64,000 nucleotides of DNA. It comes from Paraspadella gotoi (lineage: Eukaryota > Chaetognatha). The DNA lies in contig CM119265.1 in assembly GCA_051294375.1 (NCBI GenBank), forward strand, positions 25,738,767-25,802,766, read 5' to 3'. A model generated the notes under the pieces. That model had not been told where the DNA came from and did no database searches. It saw only the letters and a list, made by a program, of their open reading frames with translations. The position numbers and the translations under genes are program-made. Shown here piece after piece: positions 31,490 to 50,362 of this stretch (position 1 is the first letter of the stretch; every line of letters begins with the position of its first letter).

Positions 31490-32165
31490 ACAACGCCAAT
31501 GAACTAATTCAAAAGTTACATTGAAAATCGATTTAGTAATAGAAGGAAAAAAGGAATTTTTTTTTGAGAGAATTAAAAGTTANNNNNNNNNNNNNNNNNN
31601 NNNNNNNAAAAGTTCTCTCAAATAAATAATGATAAAGTGACTGTTAGAGAATATGAAATAAAAAATAATTTAAAAAATTACTTATTAATAAGCGCACGCG
31701 AAGCATTAAAGATTATTTTATTACTATATAAAGTTAAAAATTTTTTTTGAATTTTTCAATTTTTTTTAATGGATTCTGATAGAGCTTTAAAAGTTAGATG
31801 AAGGTTATTAATACAAAATTTTAAAAATTTTTTTGTTTTATTGTAAAAAATTTTAAAAACTATAAATTCAGTCAATGATGATGATGATGATGATTTTTTT
31901 TAACGTTTTTTCTGTTTTTAACCAATTTCTTGTCAAAATTTTTAAAAATTGTAGTACTAACTTTCATTTAACTTTTCAAGCTCTAATAGGAATCCGTTCT
32001 TAAATAATAATTTTTTAAAAAAAAAATTTTGTCATTGTTATATATTAATAAATATTTAAAAGCTTCAGTGCAACAACCCAATGAACTAATTCAAAAGTTA
32101 CATTGAAAATCGATTTAGTAATAGAAGGAAAAAAGGAATTTTTTTTGAGAGAATTAAAAGTTATA
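31490..32165. repeat. Palindrome spacer with 85-bp direct repeats, fold-back element and 25-N gap
   Basis: The segment starting aatgaactaattcaaaagtt occurs in the same orientation at 31498-31582 and 32082-32162. The 25 Ns are 31583-31607. Between them 31745-32030 folds back on itself (ggattctgatagagctttaa versus ctctaataggaatccg). Confidence 0.8.
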
Positions 32166-32639
32166 AAAAGTGTTCAATTTTGACCCGCCTTAATATATAT
32201 ATTAACATTATATATCCTCAACGAGAGTCGATTAATGAAGGGGCTTTTTAGACTAAGGCCTTATATATTATATATTATAATATATAAGGTGGGGATCGCA
32301 CTTCTTAGTTACTTTTTTTTTCATTTTTTCTTCATCTTTTATTTTTTTTTGTGTGCATATTTATCGCAAGCGGTTTTACATAGTTCCACGGTTAACTATT
32401 TTGTTAAAATATCTAACTTTTAATTTTCTCTCTCGCTCTTGTTATTATTTTTTGTTGCCAATTTTGGGAAGAGAGAATAAAAATGAGACAGCGAAAAGAT
32501 TTATTGATTATCAAGGGTCGTTCGATGAGAAGAGAGACAGCCGGTGCAAAGAGTTTATTTTTAGATAGGACCTTGTTTTATTAAATTTATTAAAGGTTAA
32601 AATTAAGTTTAAAACAAAATGGTTTGATGGGTGTAATGT

Positions 32640-32684
<45 letters not shown>

Positions 32685-32890
32685 TGAGAGAGAGAGAGAG
32701 AGTTTTTCCTGATGGGGCATTGTCTCCTAATGTCCTCAAGTCGTTGAATTGACTTTTAACAACGACAACGACAACAACAACGACAAAGGGGTTTTACTAA
32801 TTCGAAGGTCGAGCTTTTCTAGAACACAAGCTTAAAGTCATAAAAATCTTATCGTTGCAGTGCAAACTTTTTTATCTTTCTCTCTCTTCT

Positions 32891-32988
<98 letters not shown>

Positions 32989-34579
32989 CCTCTCCCTCTC
33001 TCTCTCTCTTTCCGTCAACGCGAAGGGGAATTAATTAACGACAAAACAAAAATAAACAAAATCGAAGAAAAACAAAACAAAATGTCGGCGAAGTTGACGA
33101 GCAGACGACAATAGCCTCTTCTTCGTCGCTTAGTTAACATTGATTGAAATTACGAATGATTAATTGATTATTGTATTATAAACAATTATTATTACAATAA
33201 ACACTAGTTGATACGGCGAAAGGTAAAATTTAAGCGAAATTTCGTAAAGAATGAATCTCTGCGAGCCATATATATATATACTTTTATGAAATTACTGCAA
33301 ACAATGTAAAGATTATCCCATTCATTTACTTAATAAACTATCTGGCCCCTGACTTTGAACTGGTGATTTGTCTACAGAAAAAAAAAATCGAAATATTTCA
33401 AATTGGGTGAAAACTTTCGAATTTTTTAAAACGTTTTCCTTGTCTATTGTCTTGATGCGAGTGCATGATTGGTTTTGCAAAGTCTGACAGTAAAAACTTA
33501 CTTTTCTTTTGTCGACTTTCTATTTAGATTTTTGCAATTTGCGCGCACGATTTTTCTTGAGTTTATATAAAAATTAAGACTTTCATGTCTTAATTTTTAA
33601 TATTGTTGCTTGTAGTTGTGAATTTAAGGATGGGCTAATTTACAACTTTTGATAAACCAAGGCATCAAGAGAAAGACAACATTGGTCTGACGATTGCTTG
33701 CCACGGCACCCCCTTCGCCTCGGACTCCAACAGGCTCACGGACATCGGCTCACGGACACACGGAGACACGGACAACCTGACATGATAATATTAGTGGGTA
33801 GATCTACGACGCTACTAAAGTGCTACATCTATGAATTCCTCATATGCTATGCTATACTAAATCTTCAGTTACGCTATCCAGTTCCATTCTGACTTTTTTT
33901 ATACCAACTTTTCCGATACGATAAGCTTATTTGCTTAAGAGGAGGCGCCGAGTAGTTCCGTCTTATTTTTCGAGCTTAAGTTAAGATAAAAATCGATTGT
34001 TTTGTTGGTTTCCACGCAACACGCGTTTGGGTCGCGTTCTCTTTTTATTCTTTTTTTGTTTTTCTGTAAAAAAATATAATGGGGATTTTTTATTTTGGTC
34101 AAAATTGACGACTGGACCTATTCCGGATAATTACGGAGTTTTTCCGTTGATTAAAAAGTCGATCAAATTGAATCTTAGAAAATGAAAGACGAATTTTAAT
34201 TTCTTTCAGAAGAAAATTTTCGTGCGAAATCGGAATTTAATCAAGTTTCGATCAATGTTTTAAGGTCAAAGAAACTGAATAATTTCTCAACGTCATGATA
34301 AAAATATTAAATATAAATGAAAGGAATTAAAATAATTTTTTTTGTAAAATAATTTTTTTTTAATAAAAAAAGATTATATTTCTTGTCGATCAGGAGAACG
34401 TCTATTTTTACTTTCCGCGGGTCTCCCTTTTTTTAACTCAGTTTAAAATAAGTTTATCAATTAAACATGAAAATGACGCAATTCGTTCCACTCTTAAAAT
34501 TTCACTTCCAGACAACGTCTCAACATCTCCACTCAAAAAAAAGAAAAGAAAATAATAGAAACCGCAGCACGCAATCTCT

Positions 34580-34668
<89 letters not shown>

Positions 34669-34790
34669 TTTAAACCATCGTTCTCCCCATATACTAATTC
34701 TTTCGAATTCTCATTGAATTTTCTCTCTTTTAACAAAAGAGCATCGAATCGAAAAATGGACATCTGATTCGGGTTCGGCGAATTTTTAAC
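32166..34790. repeat. Right arm of the large palindrome
   Basis: Inverted copy of 28750-31489; see the left arm. Includes (CT)n tracts at 32886-33010 and 34573-34664, longer than their partners in the left arm. Confidence 0.9.
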
Positions 34791-34934
34791 ATTTTTTATC
34801 AGTTTTCAACCTGTTCCGGCCTAATATATATATATATATAATATATATATGCATATGGTAAAAAAAAACGCATGGGATGCTAGAAAAGGCAATCCCTAAG
34901 CCTAACATTACATAGTAATATTGTAAGGTTCTTC

Positions 34935-40714
<5,780 letters not shown>

Positions 40715-41388
40715 TTTTATCCGATGCGATTAAAGTTCCACCTAAATATAGAAGGGTCGTTTGTATATTTATAAAATTCAGATATTATTAAGTCAGACTT
40801 TTTCGTCGCATTTTGATGCAAATAAAAAAATATATATTAGGGAAGGTTGAGAACCTAAGGTAGAACTCGATGGATCAGTTTTTCTAAATAGGACTCAACA
40901 GTCAACAGGTGTTCCGTTTCTTATTCGTCCACAACGATTGACATAAAAATGTTATAAAAAAGTTATAAAAAACCACATACAAACAAACGAAAGTGCATAT
41001 GTCGGAGAATTAAAAGGAGGTATGGGAAAGAGAATACTTTCTGATGAAAGAAAAAGAATGAATTGACATTTTTTGAAGAGGCAATGACGATGACGAAGCT
41101 AAGATGATAATGATGATGACGATGATTATGATGATGATGATGATACTCAATAGAATCAAAAGAGAAAAAAAAAGAAAATAAAAAATAAACCCAAAAAAAG
41201 AGTAACTTTTAAATGTCAAAAATGAATATTAATTCTTTATACATTAAAAATGTAAATTAAAAAAAAAACAACCGAAAAACAGGATATACTTTTTTGTTGG
41301 ACAAAACGAAATTTTAGGAACTTTTAACGAAATATAGCGTGAAAAAGTTAACGTGAAATTTTGAGTGAGAGCGGGAGAGAGAGAGAGT

Positions 41389-41428
<40 letters not shown>

Positions 41429-41801
41429 GGACGTGTCGCCTTCCCCTCGTTGACAGAAACTACGATCTTGAGAGAACTTTAAATTTTTTTTTATCAGTTT
41501 TGTACTTAGTGTTTGTTTTGTTCCTTTGATTTATTTTGTATTTAGTGTTTGTTTTGTTCCTTTGATTTATTTTGTATTTAGTGTTTGTTTTGTTCCTTTG
41601 ATTTATTTTGTATTAAGTGTTTGTTTTGTTCCTTTGATTTATCATTCGACGCAGTCATCGGAATTTTTCGTAAAACGTGTGTCCGTATTAAGGCGTAGTG
41701 AAAATTACATACAAAATTCTAAAAATCAATTATGAACAACATACCATCAGTGAACATTAATTTATAAAAAAAAATTAATTTTATGTTTTTTAATTTTCGC
41801 A

Positions 41802-42176
41802 GTAGGCTATATTTATATATATACTATCCTTATAAAATCGAAAAATTTCAAAATAGGTTTTTCTTAATTTTGATTGCAGATTTTAATTCCTCGTCAAAAG
41901 TGATAAAAGAAAATATAAATCATTTTTAAAAATTCTTTCATTAAGTGGGTTAAAAATTAAAAAAACTATATTTAATATATAAAAAGTTAATTTTCAGCTT
42001 AAAATATAGCTTTTTAATTTTTGACCCACTAATGAAGGAATTTTTCAAAAAGAGTTATATTTCTTTTATATAACTTTTTATGACGAATCCAAATCTGCAA
42101 AAAAATCTTTAAAAAACTGTTTTGAATTTTAACATTTATTGGTTTAGTACTAGTATAAAATATGGCCTACTGCGTA
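41802..42176. mobile_element. Fold-back (MITE-like) element, ~375 bp
   Basis: Left cgcagtaggctatattta pairs with right aaatatggcctactgcg. Inner blocks also pair (ctttcattaagtgggttaaa with ttgacccactaatgaagg), so the whole element is an imperfect palindrome with its axis near 41985. Related phrases occur near 14180. Confidence 0.7.
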
Positions 42177-42346
42177 AATTGTAAAATTATTAAAAATTTT
42201 TTTATTACATAAATGTTCATTAATATAATGATTGTTCGTTCCTCACTTTTAGAATTTTAATTAAAGTTAAATTTAGAAATTTTACTACGCCCGTACTATA
42301 TCGAACAGAAGGTTTAAGGGTTAAGAGGCGGTGGCTTCCTTGACGA

Positions 42347-42376
42347 AGAAAAAAAAAGAAAGAAAGAAAGAAAGAA

Positions 42377-42428
<52 letters not shown>

Positions 42429-42535
42429 AGCAAGGAAGACAGAAAGAAAGAAGAAAAGAAAGAAAGGAAGGAAGACAGAAAGAAAGAAATAAAGAAAGAA
42501 AGAGAAAAGAAAAAAAAAAGAAAAGAAAAAGAGGA
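42347..42535 (+). repeat. (GAAA)n microsatellite
   Basis: Long aaagaaagaaag tract with aagg and gacag interruptions. Confidence 0.9.
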
Positions 42536-43744
42536 GATCAAAACCGTCATAGTAATGTCTTTTTTTTCTTTTAGGCCTTTTTCCCCGCGCGATGTCGCGT
42601 GAGGGCAAATAGTAAAAGATCTTTTTTGGTCCTCGTCGCCTCATCCCAGTTTTTCTTGTCTCCGTCAGACCCGTTTAATGTCGGCGGGTCAAAGAGTATT
42701 TCTCGGTTATAAAAAGCCACGTTGCCAAGGGGTTAGGCCGCTTGTCCTAAAACAAGTTTGAGCAAACAATGTCGGATCTGCCCACGATCATTATCGTTAA
42801 TTAATTCATTAATAATTAAATAATTCAAGTTAATTAATTAATTAGGCAATTTATTAATTAATTTGATCCCAAATATTTGTTTTTAGGTCTTTTTGTCATT
42901 AACCACGATAAAAGCAATGACGACGATGAGAATAATGTCGATAACAATTGACTTGATTGATTGACTGATTAATTAATTATTGACTAATTGATTAATTAAT
43001 TGATTAATTATTTGATTTATTAATATATCCTGCATTTACATTTAATATAAAAGGAAAAAGAAGCATAATCAATTAGTGAAACAGGTTCTTTGTTTTTTTC
43101 CATTTAAACTCATTTCCACTCAAACGATTTCATCGAAACTTGATTTCCAGATTGATCACACACCTTTCTCGCCAAATATTGAGGGGGCGGACCGACGGAC
43201 CGACAAAGTGAATTATAGAGTCGGGATCTGCTGAAAGCAGATCCGACTAAAAAAACGGTTTTGTTTTATGTTTAAATAGTTTTAACCCATGTTTTTGTTG
43301 GTTTTTTGTGCAATCAAGCATTTTAAATACTTATTAATGTACATTTTTTGAAAGGTAAAAATCACCCCTCTCTTTTACAGATCCACTGTGTCAATTTTTT
43401 TTCTGGATAATAAAATTGTCAGAAAGGTTGATCCTTAAAAACACTTAAAATAGTAAATACCAAAAAAATTCTCAAAACTACGCATTAAATTTTTTTGGTA
43501 AAACGTGTTACCAAATAAAAAAAATTTATATTTATTGTAGGCTATAAACTATGTGTATCTTCGTTTAAAAGATAATGTGCCCTGAGTTTAATCTCTGCAC
43601 TCAGAACTAAGAACTACGAACTACAAATTACAAAATATTCCGTCTTTTGTTTTCTTAAGAAATCCATTAAACTTTCAAGAGAGGTCGACACTTGTCTTCC
43701 TAATATTAGCGAATTCGAACAAAAGACGTCGAAATATTTTCAAT

Positions 43745-44650
43745 GTCAATGTCACTCTCAGTCATACGAAATTCGCGATAAGGGGCGTCGCCCGTATCTT
43801 TCTTTCTGAAAAAAAAATGGACAAATGGAGTAAACTGTAAACTAGTTAAATTATAAAACTGCCTCTTTTTCGTATTGAAGTTTTTTACTGGTTTGAAGAT
43901 ATCAATTCTTATATTTTTTGTTTACTATACTTCAATATATTTATAATAGCGATATAATAGTAAAAAAATTAAAATAATAAAAACTGATAATGTTTGCAAT
44001 TAAAAAAACTTGAAAAATAACATTTTTCTAAAAATACTTCTTAAAAATGCGCAACAATTCTTGCGGCGCTCTTCCGGATCCTCCAACGGGCTGCGCCGAG
44101 TGGATCCGCTGCGTCGGTGGCAGCGTAATCGGCGCGTCCTGCGACGNNNNNNNNNNAGTCATACGAAATTCGTGATAAGGGTCGTCGCCCGTATCTTTCT
44201 TTCTGAAAAAAAATGGACAAATTGAGTAAACTGTAAACTAGTAAAATTATAAAACTGCCTCTTTTTCGTATTGAATTTTTTTACTGGTTTGAAGATATCA
44301 ATTCTTATATTTTTTGNNNNNNNNNNNNNNNNNNNNNNNNNNNNNNNNNNNNNNNNNNNNNNNNNNNNNNNNNNNNNNNNNNNNNNNNNNNNNNNNNNNN
44401 NNNNNNNNNNNNNNNNNNNNNNNNNNNNNNNNNNNNNNNNNNNNNNNNNNNNNNNNNNNNNNNNNNNNNNNNNNNNNNNNNNNNNNNNNNNNNNNNNNNN
44501 NNNNNNNNNNNNNNNNNNNNNNNNNNNNNNNNNNNNNNNNNNNNNNNNNNNNNNNNNNNNNNNNNNNNNNNNNNNNNNNNNNNNAACGGGCTGCGCCGAG
44601 TGGATCCGCTGCGTCGGTGGCAGCTTAATCGGGGCGTCCTGCGACGTCAG
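43745..44650. repeat. Likely false duplication around 10-N and 268-N gaps
   Basis: agtcatacgaaattcg-gata, actgcctctttttcgtattg and gaagatatcaattcttatat at 43761-43920 recur at 44158-44316. cgggctgcgccgagtggatc occurs at 44089 and 44588. N-runs are 44147-44156 and 44317-44584. The copies differ at a few bases, as two haplotypes would. Confidence 0.8.
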
Positions 44651-45083
44651 CGCCAAATCCGGATTCCACGTGGTCTACTTGGAATCAGGGACTGGAGTTT
44701 CTTGTCGATGGAACTTCGATGTACTTGTGGACCCGAAGCCTGAATGGAATGTGGAAGCAGAATGCCAAGAGGACAAGACATCAATGTGGGTTGTACAATT
44801 GTTCATTGTAGAAGATTTATGAAATATCGAATTATCTCTTGACTAGTCTATAACGGCCAGGTCCAAAGTATGTACGTTGTACAGATTACAGAAGGCCAGT
44901 GAATTATCGATAAATATTTCAAATTATAAAAGTTTAAACATTTTTCATTTCACAAATTTTTATCGCTTTATTAATTTTTAAATTTTTTTTCTAAGGTGGG
45001 TTCTGTACTTAGTCGGAGTCATCGTCCTTTTGACTTTCGCCGTGACTCTCAAATTTTGGAAGTATTGTTTTTGCAAACGGTGA
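44047..45083 (+). CDS. Small Cys-containing protein with C-terminal membrane helix
   Basis: An exon from about 44047 or a little upstream (readable at 44047-44146 and again at 44585-44785) joins an exon at 44996-45083 (stop TGA). The splice at tcaat|gtgggt and ctaag|gtggg completes a Met codon. Visible sequence is NNSCGALPDPPTGCAEWIRC, GGSLIGASCDVSAKSGFHVV, SCRWNFDVLVDPKPEWNVEA and ECQEDKTSM. The helix WVLYLVGVIVLLTFAVTLKF and tail WKYCFCKR follow. The cysteines suggest an extracellular or lumenal domain, but no signal peptide was found; the ATG at 44047 may be internal to a longer gene. The first ~100 bases appear twice around gaps. I do not recognise the family. Confidence 0.5.
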
Positions 45084-46054
45084 GGCGATAAAATGAAATG
45101 CCTGTGAAAAATAATTGGTCGGAAGGTAGTAGCGTTCATTGCTCAACGTCTCAAGACATCCCGCTCTGGACAACGAGGTCCAGTATTCTGTCCGGAACCG
45201 AAGACCGGAAGCTTAAACCAGTTTTCGGGTCTCGCGGTTTCCTTTCATCGCTGGCGAATTGATACGATCCTTTTTGTGACACTTGTCACCAATGACGATG
45301 TAGTATGTTTTTTTTTTGTTTTTTTTTTTGGTCTGTTTTCGAATTTGGTGAAACTGTGGATTCGAAACCAGAATCTCCGATGCAAGAGTGAGCCATCACC
45401 GTGAACTCACAATGCCTCACTTATCAAGTTCCTTAATATAAGACTTAATATATATATAAATTAAGAACCTTGAAAAAGAATCGCGACCACAAAAATACCC
45501 CCCCCCTATTTCCTCCGTCCCATTCCATGAACAGCCTTTTTGTCGTCGCGTCGTTCGTCTTAAACAACAACAACGCAACGATGCCAGCGCGACGGTGTTA
45601 CTTCCCATTACTTGGAAATTTCCAAAAAAAGAAACGCGTTGAAGAGAGAGGAGAGAGAGAGGAGAGAGAAGAGAGAGAGAGAGAGAAGAGAGAAGAAGAG
45701 AGAGAGAGAGGAAGAGAGAGAAGAGAGACGATGAACAAACAAAAGGTGAATATACAAAAAATAATAAACAATTAAAGCAGATGAACATTTTCTGCATTCC
45801 CGTTTTTTTCCTGTTAAGATCTTTCTTCTGTCTTCTCTCTCTCTTCTCTTCTCCTCTCTCTCTCTCTCTCCTCTCTCTCCTTTTCGGGTGAAACAGGATT
45901 CTCCGTATTAAAAATTAAATTTTAATTAAATTTATAATTTTCGTTCACCTCGTATTTAATGGCTCTAATTACAGTAACCCGTGATGATTCATCCCGTCCA
46001 AAGAAAGTTCACTGTACCGCTCGTTTGCTCTTTTTTTTTTTTTAAATGTACAGC

Positions 46055-46709
46055 AATTTGGAGATTTTGTATCTAGAAGCGACTGAAGACTCGATTTTGA
46101 AAATTTTAGTCGGTCTGTCTACATTTTACAGATACAAAACAAGTTGTTGATATATTGTACATAGTTAGAAACAACGCCTTGATTACCTCAATTGCTCATT
46201 TCTTATTTGTCTGATATTGTATATGTTTATATGCATCTGTATTACAATTTTATATGAATAAAAATACCTCAATATAATTATATATCTAATTATGTATGAA
46301 TTTTAAGGTTCTTTTCACAAAAATGCGAAAAGACCGTGAATTTTTAACTAGTTATTTGAAACAATTAAAAACCGATGTGAGATAGTATTTCTATATTAAC
46401 TTTTACTTGATTATGTTCAAAAATACCTGGAATAGCTATTAAAGCTTTAGTTATGTAAACTTGACGAAACACTGTGTTTCGTTGTTTCGTTTCCCGCGCT
46501 TCCAAGGGAGAAAACAACCGCGAAATATCGACGCCAACGGCGAAAAACTGAACGAACGGCGACACCAGCCGAGTTGAACTATTTTTAGCAGCGGGAAATT
46601 TTCTTTCTCTTTTCTTCTTTCTTGTTACTAGTTTATTTTTTGTTTCTTGTTTCCCTTTCATTTATAATAACCGATTTTTTTTTTATCTGATTATTTTTTA
46701 TGGTCTCAT

Positions 46710-46752
<43 letters not shown>

Positions 46753-47150
46753 CTCTTTCTTTCTCTCTTTTTATCTCTTTCTGTTTTCAGTCTTCCTTTC
46801 CATTTCCTTCCCTTTCTTTCTTTGACACCTCTCTTTAGTTTTTCTTTCCATTGTTTCCTCTCTCTCTCTCTCTCTCTTTTTCTTCGTTTGTTTTCGTTTT
46901 ACCTTTTCCTAATCTTTTCTCGGTCTTCGACCAACTTCCCAAAAGTTTTCCCCCTTGAATTCATATCTTCCAACAATCTAATAACGTCACAATAAAATAA
47001 TCAATAAATATTAAAAACAAAACTTGAAAGTCTTTCTCACAAAACGGCCTCTCTAAAGATGCAGTGAATTTGAACCCCTAAACTTTCTGGACAGATAACG
47101 CAACCCCACCCAAAGAAAAACAATTATCGAAAAAAAAAATACGAACCTTT
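46055..47150 (+). repeat. Left ~1.1-kb direct repeat flanking the ligase cluster
   Basis: Shares atttggagattttgtatc, tacagatacaaaacaagttg, ggttcttttcacaaaaa-gcg, tttcgtttcccgcgcttcca, a (CTTT)n tract and ctttctggacagataacgca with 61440-62385 plus 63292-63448, same orientation. Confidence 0.9.
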
Positions 47151-47235
47151 ATTTTTTTCTTTCTTTCTTTTGTATTGGTTTAAAACAAATTCCCGAATTT
47201 TGGGTTAATACTTCTCAAATCTTTGTTGGAAACTT

Positions 47236-47275
<40 letters not shown>

Positions 47276-47313
47276 TATTTTTGAAATGAAAATTTTGTGA
47301 CTGTTATTAAGCG

Positions 47314-47371
47314 CTGAAGAAGACTTGCATTTGCAAATGAACAAAGTCGAAACATGTCCCAAATGAATAAA
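47314..47371 (+). ncRNA. Hammerhead-like motif followed by AATAAA
   Basis: CTGAAGA, then agacttgcatttgcaaatga-acaaagtc, which can pair as GACTT/AAGTC, then GAAAC, atgtc and AATAAA. A (CT)n/(CA)n tract lies ~45 bp upstream. An extra A sits next to the stem, so self-cleavage is doubtful. Confidence 0.35.
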
Positions 47372-49673
47372 AACTATCTTTGTCGCTAACAAATATTGTT
47401 ATTTTCTACTCGGTTCAAACTGGCTAAAAAGAGCATCTCGGCTTACAATTCTCTCCTTTCCCCCCCCCCCCACTTTGATTGTCAAATGAAACGGGACCCA
47501 CGATTGTCTCGTTTCGACCTCAAAATAAATCACATTTTTAAATCTGTCCTTGAATCAAATTCAGTACCAATGCGGGGTCTTAGTTATCATTCCCTGATGT
47601 TACGCAATTCTCCGTTGATTTACAAGAGTTCTCGAAATACTTTCGTGCAGATTTCGTGAAAGGACGATTTTAATCGGGGCGAATTTGAAAGATGAATTTG
47701 AATTTTTAATTTTATTCATATCTTGATTGAAATTGGCCTTTTTTTTTATTAATTGTAATTCACATTTAATATAAAAAGAAAAAAATAATAATCAAAAAGT
47801 GAAATAGGTTGGTAATTGTAATTGTAAACGATATTAGCTCGTCGCCTAAAGACGAGCTTTTGACCGCCACGTAGAATATACAACGTGATAATAATATATA
47901 AACCATACAGTAGTTAACCGTAGTTAACCTTATTCTACGGCCAGAATTATAAAATAAAATATTTTTGTTCATTAAGACGCAATCTTTTATTTAACTATTA
48001 AAAAAGTTTTAATTAAAATTCATACATTCAATGTATTATATAAAATTTAAATATTAACTATTAACATTTTAGATATCAAATAATTTTTTTTAAAAAAATT
48101 CTACAATTTTCGTAAAGTGTTTTTTGTCTTTTTTTCCTGAAGACGTAAGTGGAATTTCCTTTAAAAATCTTGACTCCACCGCGCAGCCTGTTCAAGACAG
48201 TCGTCCGCGCGGCCACGAAGTCTTCCAGGTCCTGTGCCGAAACACCTCGTGTCGGCTGCAGCACGACGAAGGCTCTGGGCTCAACTCCTTCGCCGACGGA
48301 AACGCCGACGACGACGCAATCGAAGACGGCAGGGTGCGTCAGAAGGATGCCCTCGATAAGGGCCGGAGCCACGTGTTGACTAAAGGGAAAGAGATTAAAA
48401 ATATGATCATGTGAGGGGGGATTTTTGTATACAATTGAAGCAGTTTATAGAATCGTATACGTCATTTTATAGCAGGGGGGTATGTGGTTGGTTGGTATGA
48501 TGGTATGGTGTGGTATGATCATTTACCGAGGTAAATATTAATATTAAATATTCAGAGCAATAGAATAAAAATTTATCAAAACTTAACAGGATACGATAAT
48601 ATGCAAATGAGATTAAGGAACTCAATCTCTTTGAAATAATCCGCAAATTAATCTGCTACAATTAATATCGAAGCCAAGTACTCTGCGCGTTAATAACCCT
48701 ACTTTTACATTGAAAGTAAATATTGAAATTAATTTATTGATAGGAATACAGCTGACTACATAAATGTTCCTCCAGTGGTTTTAAGTTCATAAATTAGAAT
48801 AAAGTCATCCAATCATAACAGTAATATGGGAGATATATCATAGTAATTCTATCACAATCATAATCCCATTAAAAATCTAAATCCGACGAACCCGTCTTTG
48901 TATGAAAGAGCTCCTTTATCCTGTCCGTGATGAAGAGATGTCCGTCCGAACTAAAGCATCCAACGTCTCCCGTGTGGAACCATCCGTCAGCATCTATGAC
49001 GGACGCCGTGGCTGCGGGGGCGTTCAAGTAGCCCTTCATCAAAGCGGGATTTTTGATGCAGATCTCGCCCTCGCTGGTCGGTGGTAGGTCGAAGCCAGTG
49101 GAAGGGTCAGTTATCTTAGAAAAGGAAAGGTAAGTATTTATGTAGAAATTTGGGGAAAAAAAGAAAGAACGATTAAAAATGATTCCAAAGCAACAACAAC
49201 AAAAACAGAAGACATGAACGAGAATAAAAAACAAAGAAACATTTATAAAGTAGTAAAAGGTACGTATTTAATAAAAACGAAACAAGAAACAGAAAGTGTT
49301 GTAAACATATATTATTATGCATTTCATGGTACATGACCGGGTATGACTGATTAAAATGATGCAGTATTAAGCACCTAAGTTTTGATCAATTAAAACATAA
49401 GTGAAAAAAAGAGACAGAGGGACCAACCAACCGACCTAAAGTGACTTATATAGATTTGCGAGGTATTCTCACATTCTCAGCGCAAAATAACCTTAATTTG
49501 GACGTTGGGCAACTGAACGCCAACGGATCCTGGATGCTTGACTCTCTTTCCCTTTGGCACAGTGGTCAATGTTCCACCCTATGAATAAAAAAGTAAACTA
49601 TGAATATAATCTTAACCAGAGTAGTAATATATATTCTCATATGTTATATTATATAATATATAATTATATATAT

Positions 49674-49956
49674 GTGGATAAGGCGCTAAGTGGGCAGAAG
49701 ATAACTATCCGTAGTATCTATAACCCCCTCTTGCAGACATGGAACGGGTCCTGGGCTTGGAAACAGGCTTGAGGGTTTGCCACGCCCCCAAAACGGCTTA
49801 CGGCCGTCCTCACTCTTCCCGCAGGGTAGGTACCGGGTTGGGATTGAACCCGGAACCTAGTGGTCATGAGCTGATGGCTTTACTCAATGAGCCACCGGGT
49901 CACAACTGAACGAGTCTTGCTTATAGACAGGGTGAACCTAGGCAATGCCCGACTAC
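49674..49956 (-). mobile_element. SINE family 1 copy, tRNA-like head present
   Basis: On the minus strand: GTAGTCGGGCATTGCCTAGG, then ccggtggctcattgagtaaa (box A), box B GGGTTCAATCCC, the gtgaggacggcc body and a ttatccac end. Lies in intron 5 of ligase copy A. Confidence 0.9.
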
Positions 49957-50081
49957 ATGCCCCCCACAAGATTGTAACCACCCTGCACTGCTTCCAGTGG
50001 AGGGAGGGGAGCAATCTTCGGCACGTCCATGGGCCTGGAATCAGAAGGTTGGAATACGTTCGACAGGATAGGCCCACCAGT

Positions 50082-50362
50082 GTGGATAAGGCGCTAAGTG
50101 GCAGAAGATGACTATCTGTAACTTTTATAACCCCTCTAGCAGACATGGAACGGGTCCTGGGCTTGGAACCAGGCTTGAGGGTTAGCCACGCGCCCAAGTT
50201 GGCTTACGGCCGTCCTCACTCTTCCCGCAAGGTAGGTACCGGTTGGGATTGAACCCGGTACCTAGTGGTCATGAGCTGATGGCTTACTCAATGAGCCACC
50301 GGGTCACAACTGAAAGAGTCATGCCTTATAGGCAGGGTGAACCAAGGCAATGCCCGACTACA
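50082..50362 (-). mobile_element. SINE family 1 copy, nearly full length (~280 bp)
   Basis: Same structure and orientation as the copy at 49674. Box A ggtggctcattgagtaagcc and box B GGGTTCAATCCC are ~35 bp apart, as in tRNAs. A ~125-bp unrelated spacer separates the two. Confidence 0.92.

Larger units (their letters stand above)
40715..44046. other. Non-coding region upstream of GATM
   Basis: Includes a (GA)n tract near 41380-41425, a 36-bp minisatellite at 41495-41642 (four units of gatttattttgtatttagtg...), a fold-back element at 41802-42176, a (GAAA)n tract at 42347-42535, and a hairpin at 43219-43248 (agtcgg-gatctgct / agcagatccgact). No protein-like frame was found. Confidence 0.5.
45084..48089. 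other. Intergenic region left of the ligase cluster
   Basis: Contains (GA)n/(CT)n tracts at about 45640-45730 and 45835-45880, the left flanking direct repeat (46055-47150), a (CTTT)n tract at 46707-46755, and a (CT)n plus hammerhead-like module at 47238-47372. A stretch at 47740-47830 resembles 43030-43090. The short frame at 47396-47659 has no recognised relatives. Confidence 0.5.

Noticed and set aside
29678-33892. Identical 64-residue frames in both palindrome arms
   Set aside because: The same sequence appears twice only because the arms are inverted copies; the frame contains repeated tgtccgtgagcc DNA and no protein-like pattern.
42771-43247. MITE with 11-bp GTCGGATCTGC / GCAGATCCGAC ends
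   Set aside because: The right-hand copy pairs locally as a hairpin with gtcgggatctgct just before it, so the distant match at 42771 may be chance.
47396-47659. Protein-coding gene for an 87-residue frame
   Set aside because: No family resemblance, no supporting splice sites, and it sits beside repeats.
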